Part shown: one piece after another, positions 29,917 through 38,381 of the stretch | Layout of the letters: the number at the start of each line of letters is the position of its first letter | Numbering within the stretch: position 1 is the stretch's first letter | Assembly: GCF_003716585.1 (NCBI RefSeq) | Contig: NZ_PTJO01000003.1 | Span: forward strand, 496,001-560,000 | Direction of reading: 5' to 3' | DNA: 64,000 bases | DNA from: Corynebacterium alimapuense | GTDB lineage: Bacteria; Actinomycetota; Actinomycetes; Mycobacteriales; Mycobacteriaceae | The notes under the pieces: model-generated | What the model saw: the letters and a program-made list of their open reading frames with translations, nothing else | Database searches by the model: none | Told to the model about the DNA's origin: nothing | Made by a program: the position numbers and the translations under genes

Positions 29917-31430
29917 TGCTCCCCCTCCTTGAGAATCCGGTCATCTAGTGCCCGGCGTAGTTGCTCACGGTCATCGAAGTGGTGGTCAACTCCAGCGATT
30001 AGCTGACCAACCTCATGGCCTTTACCAGCAACAATAATCCCGTCTCCAGGTTTAGCCCAAGCAACGAGCGCCTCGATGGCCGCCGCTCGATCACCAATCT
30101 CTAGAATCTCGGCGTCAGTAGCTGCCTTTTTGGCACCCGCTAGCACTGCGGCCCGGATGGTCTCTGGGACCTCACTGCGAGGGTTGTCATCGGTGATGAT
30201 CACCAGGTCAGCGCGCCGGGCAGCCTCAGCTCCCATGATCGGGCGTTTGCCAGGATCTCGGTCACCGCCAGCGCCAATAATCACGCCCAGACGGCCACTG
30301 ATCTGGTCTTTGAGGGTGTCTAGGACGGCTGCGACAGCAGCCGGCTTATGCGCATAATCGACGACAGCAAGGAAGTCCTGGCCGGCGTCGATACGCTCCA
30401 TTCGGCCGGGGACCGCAACCTTTGAGAGACCAGCAACGAAGCGTTCGGTTGGTACGTCAACGCTCCACGCCAGGGCAGTGGCCAGCGCCGCGTTAGCGAT
30501 GTTGAAATCTCCCGGCAATGGCAGCACAAAGCGTAGCGGCTCATCTCTATCAGGCAGGTCCAACTCAACTGTTTGAGCACCACTTGGTGCCAATTCGATC
30601 TGCCTAGCGCTGACGTCGGAGGGGACCCCAGTGGTGCTCACGGTCACCGGATTAGCCGCACGCGTTGCCATCTGTTGGCCCCAAATATCATCTACGCAGA
30701 TGACTGAGTGGCCGGCTGCCACCGAGAATTTCGGGTCAAAGAACTTTGCTTTGGCCTCGAAATAGTCCTCCATGGTGGGATGAAAATCGAGGTGATCTTG
30801 GGAGAGGTTCGTGAAACCAGCGACATCGAAATTGGTGCCGTCGACACGCCCCAGCGAAAGCGCATGAGAAGAGACTTCCATCACCACATGGGTCACTCCC
30901 TCGGTACGCATCCGGGCGAACAATGCCTGCAACGTGGGAGCCTCAGGGGTGGTGAGCTTGGTAGGAACAGAACGGCCATTGATCCGAGTGCCGGTGGTTC
31001 CGATCAAACCAACGTGGTAGCCGGCGGCCATAAGTCCCACCTCCAGCAGGTAGCTAGTGGTGGTTTTTCCAGAGGTGCCGGTAACACCAATAAGTGTCAG
31101 ATCTTGGGAGGGATGCCCGTAGATCTCAGCCGAGATCTCACCTAAGACTGAACGCACATCTTCAACCACCAACACCGGACGTTTTTCATCTGCTGCCTCG
31201 AGTAATTCTCTTCCTGCCCGGTCAGTGAGAATCGCCGCGGCTGCTGTCGCTGCGGCAAACTCTGCACCATGCTTGCGCGTTCCTGGAACCGCAGCAAATA
31301 GCGCTCCGACTTCCAACGAGGCCGAATCCAACCCGATCGAGGTAATGACGGGATCGTGGCCGTCTGTGTGGAGGAGTTCTCCCCCGGAAAGATGCGCCAG
31401 TTTAGACAGTGTGGGTGACTGCTGGTTCAT
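29913..31430 (-). CDS. murE: UDP-MurNAc-tripeptide synthetase, meso-diaminopimelate adding
   Basis: Mur ligase that adds the third stem-peptide residue. In the 505-residue protein the ATP loop is GVTGTSGKTTTSYLL, HVVMEVSSHALSLGRV is the usual MurE motif, and NLSQDHLDFH follows. The specificity motif DNPRSE (late in the chain) indicates meso-DAP rather than lysine, as expected for corynebacteria. It starts 29 bp after ftsI and overlaps murF by 4 nt. Confidence 0.97.
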   Translation of the reverse strand: MNQQSPTLSKLAHLSGGELLHTDGHDPVITSIGLDSASLEVGALFAAVPGTRKHGAEFAAATAAAAILTDRAGRELLEAADEKRPVLVVEDVRSVLGEISAEIYGHPSQDLTLIGVTGTSGKTTTSYLLEVGLMAAGYHVGLIGTTGTRINGRSVPTKLTTPEAPTLQALFARMRTEGVTHVVMEVSSHALSLGRVDGTNFDVAGFTNLSQDHLDFHPTMEDYFEAKAKFFDPKFSVAAGHSVICVDDIWGQQMATRAANPVTVSTTGVPSDVSARQIELAPSGAQTVELDLPDRDEPLRFVLPLPGDFNIANAALATALAWSVDVPTERFVAGLSKVAVPGRMERIDAGQDFLAVVDYAHKPAAVAAVLDTLKDQISGRLGVIIGAGGDRDPGKRPIMGAEAARRADLVIITDDNPRSEVPETIRAAVLAGAKKAATDAEILEIGDRAAAIEALVAWAKPGDGIIVAGKGHEVGQLIAGVDHHFDDREQLRRALDDRILKEGEQ

Positions 31431-31459
31431 GGTCTTTTCCTCCTGAGAAAAATTACGGG

Positions 31460-33520
31460 CTAGTTGGCTTGGAGGATCAATTGGTCCTCCATTGGTGGTG
31501 ACGTTGGAATATTGTCCCGATTGAGTAGCCAGGAAGCGATATCCCGATAGATCGGAGCTGCAGATTGGCCACCTGCTCCACCTGCTTCCACTCCTTGGAC
31601 GGGTTCATCGACCATGACCGCAACGACAAATCGTGGATCATCTGCAGGTGCTACGCCAGCGAAGGTAATCCAGTAGTCGCTCTGCGAGTAGGCTCCGGTG
31701 TCCGGGTCGACCTTTTGGGCCGTACCAGTCTTTCCGGAGGTCTGATAGCCAGGGATCGCACCACTAGAGCCGGTACCAGATTGCACACCAGTGGGGTCAT
31801 ATTGAGTAACAGCCCGGAACATATCGATGGTAGTACGTGCGGTTTCTGGGCTGACTACCTGAGTGTGCTCCGGTTCATCGGTCTCCTCGATCGAACCATC
31901 GGCGCCGGTGATCTGATCAACAATGCGTGGCTCAATTCGCTCACCGTCATTGGCCAGAGCCTGATAGATGCTAGCCATCTGCAAGGTGGTCATCGACATA
32001 CCTTGACCAATAGGCAGGTTCGCGAAAGTACCGCCCGACCATTGTTCCAACGGAGGAAGTAGACCCGCAGATTCATTGGGCAATTCAATCCCGGTGGTCT
32101 GGCCGACACCGAAGCGATCAAGATATTCAGAGTAAGTCTCCTCCCCCAACCTGTCAGCCAGCATGAGGGTGCCTACGTTGGAGGACTTACCGAACACGCC
32201 GGTGGTGGTATAAGGCACCACACCATGTTCCCAAGCATCCGCGACAGTTACTCCCGCCATGTTGATTGACCCGGGGACTTGAAGCACTTCATCCGGGTCC
32301 GTCAAACCTTCTTCGATGGTGGCAGCTGCGGTGATGATCTTGGCCACGGATCCAGGTTCGAAGGGATGCGAAATACTCAGATTCTCAAAATTCTTTCCTT
32401 CCTCGAGCTGGCCAGTGATATCCCCGTTGGGATCAATGGTGTCGGTGTTGGCCATCGCCAGCACTTCTCCCGTAGCGACGTCGAGGACTACTGCTTCAGC
32501 AGATTGAGCAAGAGAGTTGGTCTTAGCCTGCTCTAGTAACTGCTGGACGTAGGTCTGCAAGTCCAGATCAAGCGTGAGCTCGACGGCCGCTCCATCTACC
32601 GCCGGGACTACATCCCTCAGCGTTCCGGGGATCACCTGACCATCAGTGGACACGTCTTCAGTGGAACGGCCATTGATTCCGGAAAGGAAAGCATCAGAAG
32701 AGGACTCAAATCCGAATTGGCCTTGGCCGTCCATCGAGACTCGACCGATGATGTTCTCCCCGATCGCCCCATTCGGATATTGACGAATGTCCTGGTGATC
32801 GGCGGCAATCCCGTGATACTCCGCCGAGATATCGACCGCCACGTCTGGGTCAAGGTTACGAACCAAAACCTCATAGCTAGTCTCCGCATGGAGCTTTTCG
32901 AGGATCTCTTCTTCTTCCACATCATCGGCTGTGGCACCAGAGTCTTCAATCATTTCCGGAATGCCCTGCGACATCTCTTCCAGCACATCATCAACCCGAC
33001 TGTCGAGCTCAGTTTCAATCTCGGCGTCGCTGAGTCCTTCTTGCTCACCGTCAATCCGCATCTGCAGGTCCTGCTGCTGGCGGAGCTCTTCGCGCAGCAG
33101 CTGCGGAGAAACCGTCAGCGAACGCGCTTGCATAGTAAAGGCCAGCTGATTGCCTTCACGGTCTACAACCTCGCCTCGGCGAGCCGGATCAACATAGACG
33201 CGTGCACGCTGTTCTTGAGCTTGTGCGGCCAAGTCTGGACCCCACACCACTTGTACCCAAGCCAGTCGGACAATAAGCATGATCACGGCTACCACAACAA
33301 CAATGATCATGAACCTTATCCGACGGAGGGTAACCATATTTGGGTTGGTGCGACCGGGACGTTTCCGGTTGGAAGCTGTCGGACGAGCCGCCCGGATTTC
33401 TTCCGCATCTTGCCGGGTTCGAGCGGCGCGCGCACCAGAATAGGTGCGCGAGGACGAACGGCGGGACGAGTCTCCTCGTCCCGCTTCGCGCCTATCGTCT
33501 CCACCACTTACTGGAGTCAC
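31460..33520 (-). CDS. ftsI: Division transpeptidase FtsI/PBP3 (class B penicillin-binding protein)
   Basis: Cross-links septal peptidoglycan with FtsW. The N-terminus is long, basic and Arg/Ser-rich (residues 1-65), then a single membrane anchor (about 66-90), a dimerisation/pedestal domain, and the transpeptidase domain with SVAK (S391 nucleophile), SSN (446-448) and KTG (597-599). No PASTA domains are visible. The pedestal contains a strongly acidic stretch at about residues 158-210. The start is a GTG in a GTGA overlap with the preceding ftsL-like gene. Its 686 residues are slightly long for the family. Confidence 0.96.
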   Translation of the reverse strand: MTPVSGGDDRREAGRGDSSRRSSSRTYSGARAARTRQDAEEIRAARPTASNRKRPGRTNPNMVTLRRIRFMIIVVVVAVIMLIVRLAWVQVVWGPDLAAQAQEQRARVYVDPARRGEVVDREGNQLAFTMQARSLTVSPQLLREELRQQQDLQMRIDGEQEGLSDAEIETELDSRVDDVLEEMSQGIPEMIEDSGATADDVEEEEILEKLHAETSYEVLVRNLDPDVAVDISAEYHGIAADHQDIRQYPNGAIGENIIGRVSMDGQGQFGFESSSDAFLSGINGRSTEDVSTDGQVIPGTLRDVVPAVDGAAVELTLDLDLQTYVQQLLEQAKTNSLAQSAEAVVLDVATGEVLAMANTDTIDPNGDITGQLEEGKNFENLSISHPFEPGSVAKIITAAATIEEGLTDPDEVLQVPGSINMAGVTVADAWEHGVVPYTTTGVFGKSSNVGTLMLADRLGEETYSEYLDRFGVGQTTGIELPNESAGLLPPLEQWSGGTFANLPIGQGMSMTTLQMASIYQALANDGERIEPRIVDQITGADGSIEETDEPEHTQVVSPETARTTIDMFRAVTQYDPTGVQSGTGSSGAIPGYQTSGKTGTAQKVDPDTGAYSQSDYWITFAGVAPADDPRFVVAVMVDEPVQGVEAGGAGGQSAAPIYRDIASWLLNRDNIPTSPPMEDQLILQAN

Positions 33521-34344
33521 TGCCCGTTCTCACCAACCTGCGCATTCTCCTCGGCAGGAACAACCGGAGCTTCAGCTACCGGGGCTTCAGCTACCGGAAC
33601 ATTCGGTGCATAGGGCGCCACACCGGGGTCAGTGCTGGTTAAGGTTTGACCATCTTGCGGAACTGCCTCGAGGTTATCTCCAAGTTCAGTAATCGCCGCG
33701 GGATCCGAGGATGCTTGGTTCGACTGACTTGGTTGAGCCGATGATCCATTGGCATCAATGATCGGTTGAGTCGCAGTATCGGCAGCAAGCTCCTCGATGA
33801 CTTGACCATCAGGTTGCACGGACAACACGCCCGGCTGTGTCGGCACAACCATGCCCATCTCACCTGCACGGCGAGCAATATCAGCAGAGGAACGGACACT
33901 TTCTAGGTCACGGTTGAGGGTCTCGAGTTGATTAGAAAGCTGTCGTTCTTGGGAAGAGAGCTGCTGAATCTGAAAGGTCTGCTGAGTAGAGATTCCGGAT
34001 AGCCACATAGCCGCAGCTACACCAGTCACTAAAAGGACAATCGCCACCGCTGAAAGCTTGGCCAGCAACGTGGTCTGTTTTCGAGAAGAAACCCTTCGGC
34101 CACGAACGGATACGACCTGGTTCGAGCCAAGCCGTCGCTGATAGGGACGACGTCGAGTAGGTAGTGGGGCGTGCGGATCCTGCCCGGGAACACGAACCGG
34201 CTGCGGCGCGGGCTGTGGCGAGCGTGGTAGCCGTCGACCTGGCTCAAGCAGTGTGGTGGCTCCACGGGAGCCGGTTTCAGTTCCAGTGGTGAAATCCCGG
34301 CTGGCGCCCATTGAATGACGTTCCTTCCGATTGGGAGCGGTCAC
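33517..34344 (-). CDS. ftsL: FtsL-like divisome membrane protein
   Basis: Position between rsmH and ftsI and topology indicate the FtsL role (partner of FtsQ and DivIC in activating FtsWI). The 275-residue protein has a basic, Pro-rich cytoplasmic part (about 1-95), one membrane segment (about 96-118), a short coiled coil with leucine spacing ([20 protein letters not shown]), and a long Ala/Pro/Val/Gln-rich tail. The tail includes tandem PVAEA units from a 15-bp repeat. Starts: GTG at 34344 overlapping the rsmH stop (GTGA), or ATG at 34311 with AAGGAA upstream; both have a ribosome binding site. The sequence is poorly conserved, so identity is mainly by context. Confidence 0.78.
   Translation of the reverse strand: MTAPNRKERHSMGASRDFTTGTETGSRGATTLLEPGRRLPRSPQPAPQPVRVPGQDPHAPLPTRRRPYQRRLGSNQVVSVRGRRVSSRKQTTLLAKLSAVAIVLLVTGVAAAMWLSGISTQQTFQIQQLSSQERQLSNQLETLNRDLESVRSSADIARRAGEMGMVVPTQPGVLSVQPDGQVIEELAADTATQPIIDANGSSAQPSQSNQASSDPAAITELGDNLEAVPQDGQTLTSTDPGVAPYAPNVPVAEAPVAEAPVVPAEENAQVGENGQ
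33569..33598 (-). repeat. 15-bp tandem repeat in the ftsL-like gene
   Basis: Two adjacent 15-bp units (GCTTCAGCTACCGG plus one variable base, plus-strand reading) encode consecutive PVAEA pentapeptides in the C-terminal tail. They are in frame, so copy changes would not break the gene. Confidence 0.85.
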
Positions 34345-35372
34345 AGTCGCACTTCCTCTGGGTCAGGTAGCTTTTCGATGGCGCGCACCCGCACCGGAGC
34401 TGCCCGCGGGTTCTCCGCTGTCTCAGCTTCCGTCGCTTTCTCCGCGCCACGAGTGACGGTGCTAAAGCGAGGGGCCGTTCCAGGAAGATCCATCGGCAGA
34501 CCGGGTGGGGTGGTGGATTTTGTCATCTCCACGAAGGCGCTCTTGACGATTCGGTCTTCGAGCGACTGATAGCTCATGAACACTGCTCGCCCACCCACCG
34601 ACAATGTTTCGGCAATAATTGGGAGCACGTTTTCAAGGGCTTCCAACTCGGCGTTAACCTCGATGCGCAATGCTTGGAACGTACGCTTTGCCGGATGCCC
34701 GCCGGTGCGCCGAGTAGCAGCCGGAATAGCGGCGTAGAGCAGCTCGACCAAACGACCCGAAGTGGTGAACGCTTCTTTCTCCCGCTCGCGCAAGATCGCC
34801 GAAGCGATCTTCCCGGCAAAACGCTCATCGCCGTAGGTCTTAAGAATCCGGGCTAGATTGCCGTGGTCATAGGTATTGAGCACCTCTGCGGCAGTGATTC
34901 CAGTGGTGGGATCCATGCGCATGTCCAACGGCGCATCAGTGCGATAGGCGAATCCACGCTCGACCTGGTCTAGCTGCATAGACGAGACACCTAGATCGAA
35001 TAGTGCGCCAGCGATCCCGTTGGTGCGGGCAAGTTCAAAGACGTCCTCCGATCCTTCTGCGATGGCCTCTCCGATGCCATCGAACCGGCTCAGGAGACCT
35101 GTGAAGCGATCACCAAATGGTGCTAGCCGCTCTTGGGCATCGGACAACGCGGCTGGATCTCGGTCAACGCCGATGATCTTTGCCTCAGGAAAGGTACGCA
35201 AAAAATGCTCGCTGTGACCGCCAGCGCCCAGCGTGCCATCAACCACGACAGCTCGATCTCCCAGCGCTAGAACGGCCGGAGCAAGAAGCTCTGTGACGCG
35301 GTTACGCAGGACGGGAACGTGTCCATGGTTAGCCTTGATATCGAAACCCATATCGTCGATCCGGTCGGCCAT
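34341..35372 (-). CDS. rsmH: 16S rRNA (cytosine-1402-N4)-methyltransferase
   Basis: Also known as MraW. SAM-dependent enzyme that methylates C1402 in the ribosomal P site. In the 343-residue protein [13 protein letters not shown] opens the fold and [16 protein letters not shown] is the SAM-binding motif [15 protein letters not shown] and [15 protein letters not shown] are strongly characteristic, as is the late [13 protein letters not shown]. The ATG at 35372 is preceded by GGGGAGGG. A 194-bp gap with an inverted repeat separates it from mraZ. Confidence 0.96.
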   Translation of the reverse strand: MADRIDDMGFDIKANHGHVPVLRNRVTELLAPAVLALGDRAVVVDGTLGAGGHSEHFLRTFPEAKIIGVDRDPAALSDAQERLAPFGDRFTGLLSRFDGIGEAIAEGSEDVFELARTNGIAGALFDLGVSSMQLDQVERGFAYRTDAPLDMRMDPTTGITAAEVLNTYDHGNLARILKTYGDERFAGKIASAILREREKEAFTTSGRLVELLYAAIPAATRRTGGHPAKRTFQALRIEVNAELEALENVLPIIAETLSVGGRAVFMSYQSLEDRIVKSAFVEMTKSTTPPGLPMDLPGTAPRFSTVTRGAEKATEAETAENPRAAPVRVRAIEKLPDPEEVRL

Positions 35373-35451
35373 GGTGTGCCCTCCCCACTTTTCTGCTCAT
35401 CATTTTCAGGTTTGCTCAGGCACCCGGAAGGTGCGGGGTGCGTACAGGGCC

Positions 35452-35508
35452 CTGCCCGATGTGTTCATCTGATGTCGGGGAAGTACACCAGAGCATCACC
35501 TCGGGCAG
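35452..35508. repeat. Inverted repeat in the mraZ-rsmH gap
   Basis: CTGCCCGA (35452-35459) and TCGGGCAG (35501-35508) are perfect 8-bp arms, extended outward by GTAC on both sides (35442-35445 and 35514-35517). The gap is 194 bp, unusually long for this cluster. The structure could be an RNA hairpin in the mraZ-rsmH transcript. Function unknown. Confidence 0.55.
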
Positions 35509-35566
35509 AGTCCGTACACGCGCTCCGCCAGACCCTGTAGTCTCCTCGGCCAGTAGCCGGGGAGGA

Positions 35567-36001
35567 TCAGAGCAGTCCGCCGAGGACATCATCTGCGTCA
35601 GCCGCCGAGAAGGCAGCTTCCGTTTCTTGCTGATAAGCGGCCCAGGATTGCGCATCCCAGATCTCCAGAAAATCCACCGACCCGACTACCACGCATTCCT
35701 TGATCAGGCCTGCATACTCACGGTGCCCAGCTGACAAAGTGATCCTTCCGCTCCCATCGGGCTGTTGCTCATCCGCACTTGCAGCCAAGTTGCGAATGAA
35801 GGCGCGAGCCTTCGGATTCGTACGAGACACGGACGCAGCCTTTCGGGCACGAGCCGCGAACTCTTCCCGGGGATAGACCGCAAGACTGTGATCTTGCCCC
35901 TTCGTGATCATCAACCCACCAGCCAAATCCTGACGGAATTTAGCTGGGAGTGTCAGCCGACCTTTGTCATCAAGTTTCGGAGTGTAGGTACCGAGAAACA
36001 T
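35567..36001 (-). CDS. mraZ: Transcriptional regulator MraZ
   Basis: First gene of the dcw cluster; DNA-binding protein with two AbrB-like (SpoVT/MraZ) half-folds that represses its own operon. The ATG at 36001 is chosen, giving 144 residues beginning [22 protein letters not shown] (split motif, residues 2-23). The longer frame to 36025 would add eight residues not found in homologues. GAGGAAGG is 9 nt upstream. The second half repeats the [18 protein letters not shown] pattern. Its own operator is recognisable at 36097-36122. Confidence 0.95.
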   Translation of the reverse strand: MFLGTYTPKLDDKGRLTLPAKFRQDLAGGLMITKGQDHSLAVYPREEFAARARKAASVSRTNPKARAFIRNLAASADEQQPDGSGRITLSAGHREYAGLIKECVVVGSVDFLEIWDAQSWAAYQQETEAAFSAADADDVLGGLL

Positions 36002-36096
36002 CCCGGGCCACCTTCCTCGGCTCAATCACATTGTCGATGTAATTCCCGCCATGGATTCAGAAAAGGTCACGAGTACCCCTCATCTCCACCGCTGCG

Positions 36097-36128
36097 CCCC
36101 ACAATACCCCACTTTGCCCCACCGACAA
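36097..36128 (-). promoter_or_regulatory. mraZ promoter with three MraZ-type operator boxes
   Basis: On the minus strand, -35 TTGTCG (36123-36128), a 16-bp spacer, and -10 TATTGT (36101-36106). Three GTGGGG boxes occur at 36117-36122, 36107-36112 and 36097-36102, exactly 10 bp apart, so they lie on one face of the helix. They cover the spacer and immediately follow the -10. MraZ of E. coli binds TGGGN repeats separated by 5 nt, which this matches. Transcription would start near 36094, giving a 5' leader of about 93 nt. Confidence 0.85.
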
Positions 36129-36454
36129 GATCCAAAACACCCGTTTTCATCAATGCCATTACTCCTTGCAGGTGAAAGGGACCAAAGAACATATAGGGAA
36201 ATCCCACGAGGTTCCAAAACTGACCCTATTGACGCCTCAACTGAGGCCAATGGGTATCCCCTTTTAGGGCTTTCTCACTTGGAAGATCCCTTGCCCGCAA
36301 CCAGAAAATGCCCCACAACCTGGCAGTTCTCGAGACCGGCAGCTCCAGGGCGACACCCCGAAACCCATAAGGTGGCCAACATGTGGCGAGAAGTGGGTAA
36401 CCCACAGATCACTTCATAATCACAGAAAACACCCAGAAAACCTGGAGAAAACGA
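36129..36454. other. Intergenic region upstream of the mraZ promoter
   Basis: About 330 bp between the DUF3040 terminator and the mraZ promoter. It contains stops in all likely frames, an isolated CCCCAC at 36311-36316 (single GTGGGG on the minus strand) and a small palindrome GTGGGTAACCCAC near 36391-36403. I see no gene. The isolated box is probably chance. Confidence 0.5.
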
Positions 36455-36491
36455 TTAAGGCCCGCCGCACCAGCGGTGCGGCGGGCCTTAA
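36455..36491 (-). terminator. Strong hairpin terminator after the DUF3040 gene
   Basis: 17-bp perfect stem (TTAAGGCCCGCCGCACC and its complement) with a 3-nt loop. A T-rich stretch follows on the minus strand (TTAATCGTTTTC), and A-rich sequence lies on the other side, so it could act in both directions. It insulates the mraZ operon from the upstream gene. Confidence 0.85.
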
Positions 36492-36535
36492 AAACCGATA
36501 CTCAATGAGGAAAATCGGCAATACTTACGTCTGCG

Positions 36536-36925
36536 CTATTTCCCCTCAAAACGACGGCGGAAGTCCTCTTCCATCGTGGAACTCTTGGAGATCTTCTCAC
36601 CGGAGGACTTTCGACCACCGCGATCTCGGCTACTGGTACTCGAGACTGAACCGCCACCCCGAAGCATCCAAACGCCAGCCCCGAACATCACCAAGAAGCC
36701 AACAAGGCTCAGGGAGATAAACCATAGGCTTTGCGCAGCGAGAGCTACTCCACCGATAAGCATCAACAGGCCAATCACTGCTACAGCGATTCCCCGGAGG
36801 CTTAAGCCAGCGACACCAGCCTCACCGAGACCGCCAGACACGGAGGACCCGAACTTTGGGTCTTCAGCAAGCAATGACTGCTCAATCTCGCGCAATACTC
36901 GCTGTTCCTGCTCTGAAAGCGACAC
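36536..36925 (-). CDS. DUF3040 small membrane protein
   Basis: Product of 129 residues. A conserved N-terminal motif (LSEQEQRVLREIEQSL, residues 3-18) is the DUF3040 signature. Two hydrophobic segments lie at about residues 45-65 and 70-90, followed by a Ser/Arg/Lys-rich tail. The GTG at 36925 is chosen because GGGAGGA stands 4-5 nt upstream; the frame extends further but without homology. The family sits beside mraZ across actinobacteria (for example Rv2169c). Function is unknown, although location suggests envelope growth. Confidence 0.85.
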   Translation of the reverse strand: MSLSEQEQRVLREIEQSLLAEDPKFGSSVSGGLGEAGVAGLSLRGIAVAVIGLLMLIGGVALAAQSLWFISLSLVGFLVMFGAGVWMLRGGGSVSSTSSRDRGGRKSSGEKISKSSTMEEDFRRRFEGK

Positions 36926-37038
36926 TATTCCTCCCGGATGTGACTGGGCGCTAATTTCCATCTACTAGGACTAACGCCCAGCCTATCGGTATTGTTCCCT
37001 TCACTGCCAACCCTCCCCAGTAGCTCGGAAAAAATGAG

Positions 37039-37470
37039 CTACGCCGCTACCCCGAACGAACCGGCATCCGCCTCCACTTCGGCAATAAACTCCCCGGCCA
37101 GAGCAATAATGTGATCTACCAACCTAGGGTCAAGACTGCGTTCTATCCCAGAAGCTACCCGGGAACGCAGGAGCGAGTAATGCTCAAAGGCAGTCGCCCA
37201 CTGTGCCCCTCGGTCATCGACCAGACGGAGCTGCGCCCAAGCGCTACTGGAACGGCGCCGGCGTTTGGCCACATCAGAGTCGGCGATACAAGCACCGGCC
37301 GTACGCAATCCCGCCTGGTACGCCAACTCTAGAGCCTGATCCCAGACACCATCTTTGCGAGCCCGATCAGCCTGCAAGAGCAAGACATGCGCTTTGGCGA
37401 TGAAATCAGCCCAGCGAGCACCACGATCAGCACCCACAAAACTTGTTGTCGCCGACTTGATCGTTGCCAT
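37039..37470 (-). CDS. SAV_6107-type HEPN domain protein
   Basis: Helical protein of 143 residues. Features resemble the actinobacterial SAV_6107 HEPN-like family: AKAHVLLLQADRA, ALELAYQAGLRTAGACIA, a basic AKRRRRSS stretch, and a C-terminal helix. No RNase active-site R-x4-6-H is obvious, so enzymatic activity is doubtful. It is monocistronic and faces the GNAT gene across 237 bp. GGAGAGGAG precedes the ATG. The family assignment is from memory of conserved helices and neighbourhood. Confidence 0.7.
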   Translation of the reverse strand: MATIKSATTSFVGADRGARWADFIAKAHVLLLQADRARKDGVWDQALELAYQAGLRTAGACIADSDVAKRRRRSSSAWAQLRLVDDRGAQWATAFEHYSLLRSRVASGIERSLDPRLVDHIIALAGEFIAEVEADAGSFGVAA

Positions 37471-37707
37471 GGGGACCGACTCCTCTCCATCGTCTCCAGC
37501 TTGCCGCTCCGGACTGTGTCATCCAACGTAGAAGACCTATCGGACATCTCCCCCCAAACAATAGAACATACATTCGAAACAGTCAATCGTTTCAAATGCT
37601 CTGCCAATAGTTTTTCACTGATACCTTCGAATACTCTTGAAACCCCGCTCCCCTTAACTGCGGTGATCCTTAACCCATAGCCACCTCATTCGTGGTTCAG
37701 TGGAGAC

Positions 37708-38307
37708 GTGACACTGGAGATCCGCCGACTGTCCGGCCCCGAATTTGCCATCCTCTGCCCACGGCTGGTTGGCGTCTATATCGACGCCATGAATTATGAC
37801 CCCGCCATCAGAGATAGCCGTACCAAGGTCTGGCGTCGCGAGATCTTCCAACCCGGTTTCACCTCGCTCGTAGCGCTGGACCAAGATGAGATTCTCGGAG
37901 TCGCCTACGGATACTTAGGGACTCGAGAGATGTGGTGGGATCGGCAAATTCGCCGCGGAATTCGGCAAGAAGGTGGCCCCGACACCAGCCAGATCGAACT
38001 GCTTCGTGACTACTTCGAAGTTGCTGAAATCCACGTGCACCCGCTCCATCAGAGCAAGGGAATCGGCCGGATACTGCTGTCTCAGCTGTTATGGAATGCC
38101 CCAGGTTCGAATGCTCTTTTATCTACGCCAGAGGTAGATGGAGAGTCCAACCTTGCATTTAAGCTCTATCGCTCGATGGGTTTTCGCGATGTACTACGCC
38201 ATTTCATCTTTGACGGGGACACCCGCCCTTTCGCAGTCCTCTCTGCTCCTTTGCCGCTTCCAGGTATGGTCAACAAGCCTGCTACCTCCGACCACCATCC
38301 CGGATGA
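37708..38307 (+). CDS. GNAT family N-acetyltransferase
   Basis: Single-domain acetyltransferase of 199 residues. The acetyl-CoA pyrophosphate loop is HVHPLHQSKGIGRILLSQLL (about 111-130, with Q-S-K-G-I-G as motif A), preceded by the beta-strand ILGVAYGYLG. A GTG start at 37708 with GTGGAG just upstream is used. An orthologue lies near mraZ in mycobacteria (Rv2170), where a lysine acetyltransferase role has been reported. The substrate here is unknown. It stands alone, ahead of the polyprenyl synthase gene. Confidence 0.85.
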   Translation: MTLEIRRLSGPEFAILCPRLVGVYIDAMNYDPAIRDSRTKVWRREIFQPGFTSLVALDQDEILGVAYGYLGTREMWWDRQIRRGIRQEGGPDTSQIELLRDYFEVAEIHVHPLHQSKGIGRILLSQLLWNAPGSNALLSTPEVDGESNLAFKLYRSMGFRDVLRHFIFDGDTRPFAVLSAPLPLPGMVNKPATSDHHPG

Positions 38308-38381
38308 AACCACTGGGTATCGTTGATAGAAAACTCCACCGGACACTCCCGGTGCCCCACTGAGGTTAAGGAACCACCGCG

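Noticed and set aside
32717..33613. 298-codon plus-strand ORF
   Set aside because: Antisense to ftsI and the ftsL-like gene; both real genes have clear motifs or context.
36051..36419. 122-codon plus-strand ORF upstream of mraZ
   Set aside because: Crosses the mraZ promoter and operator, has no ribosome binding site and a Pro/His-rich, non-globular composition.
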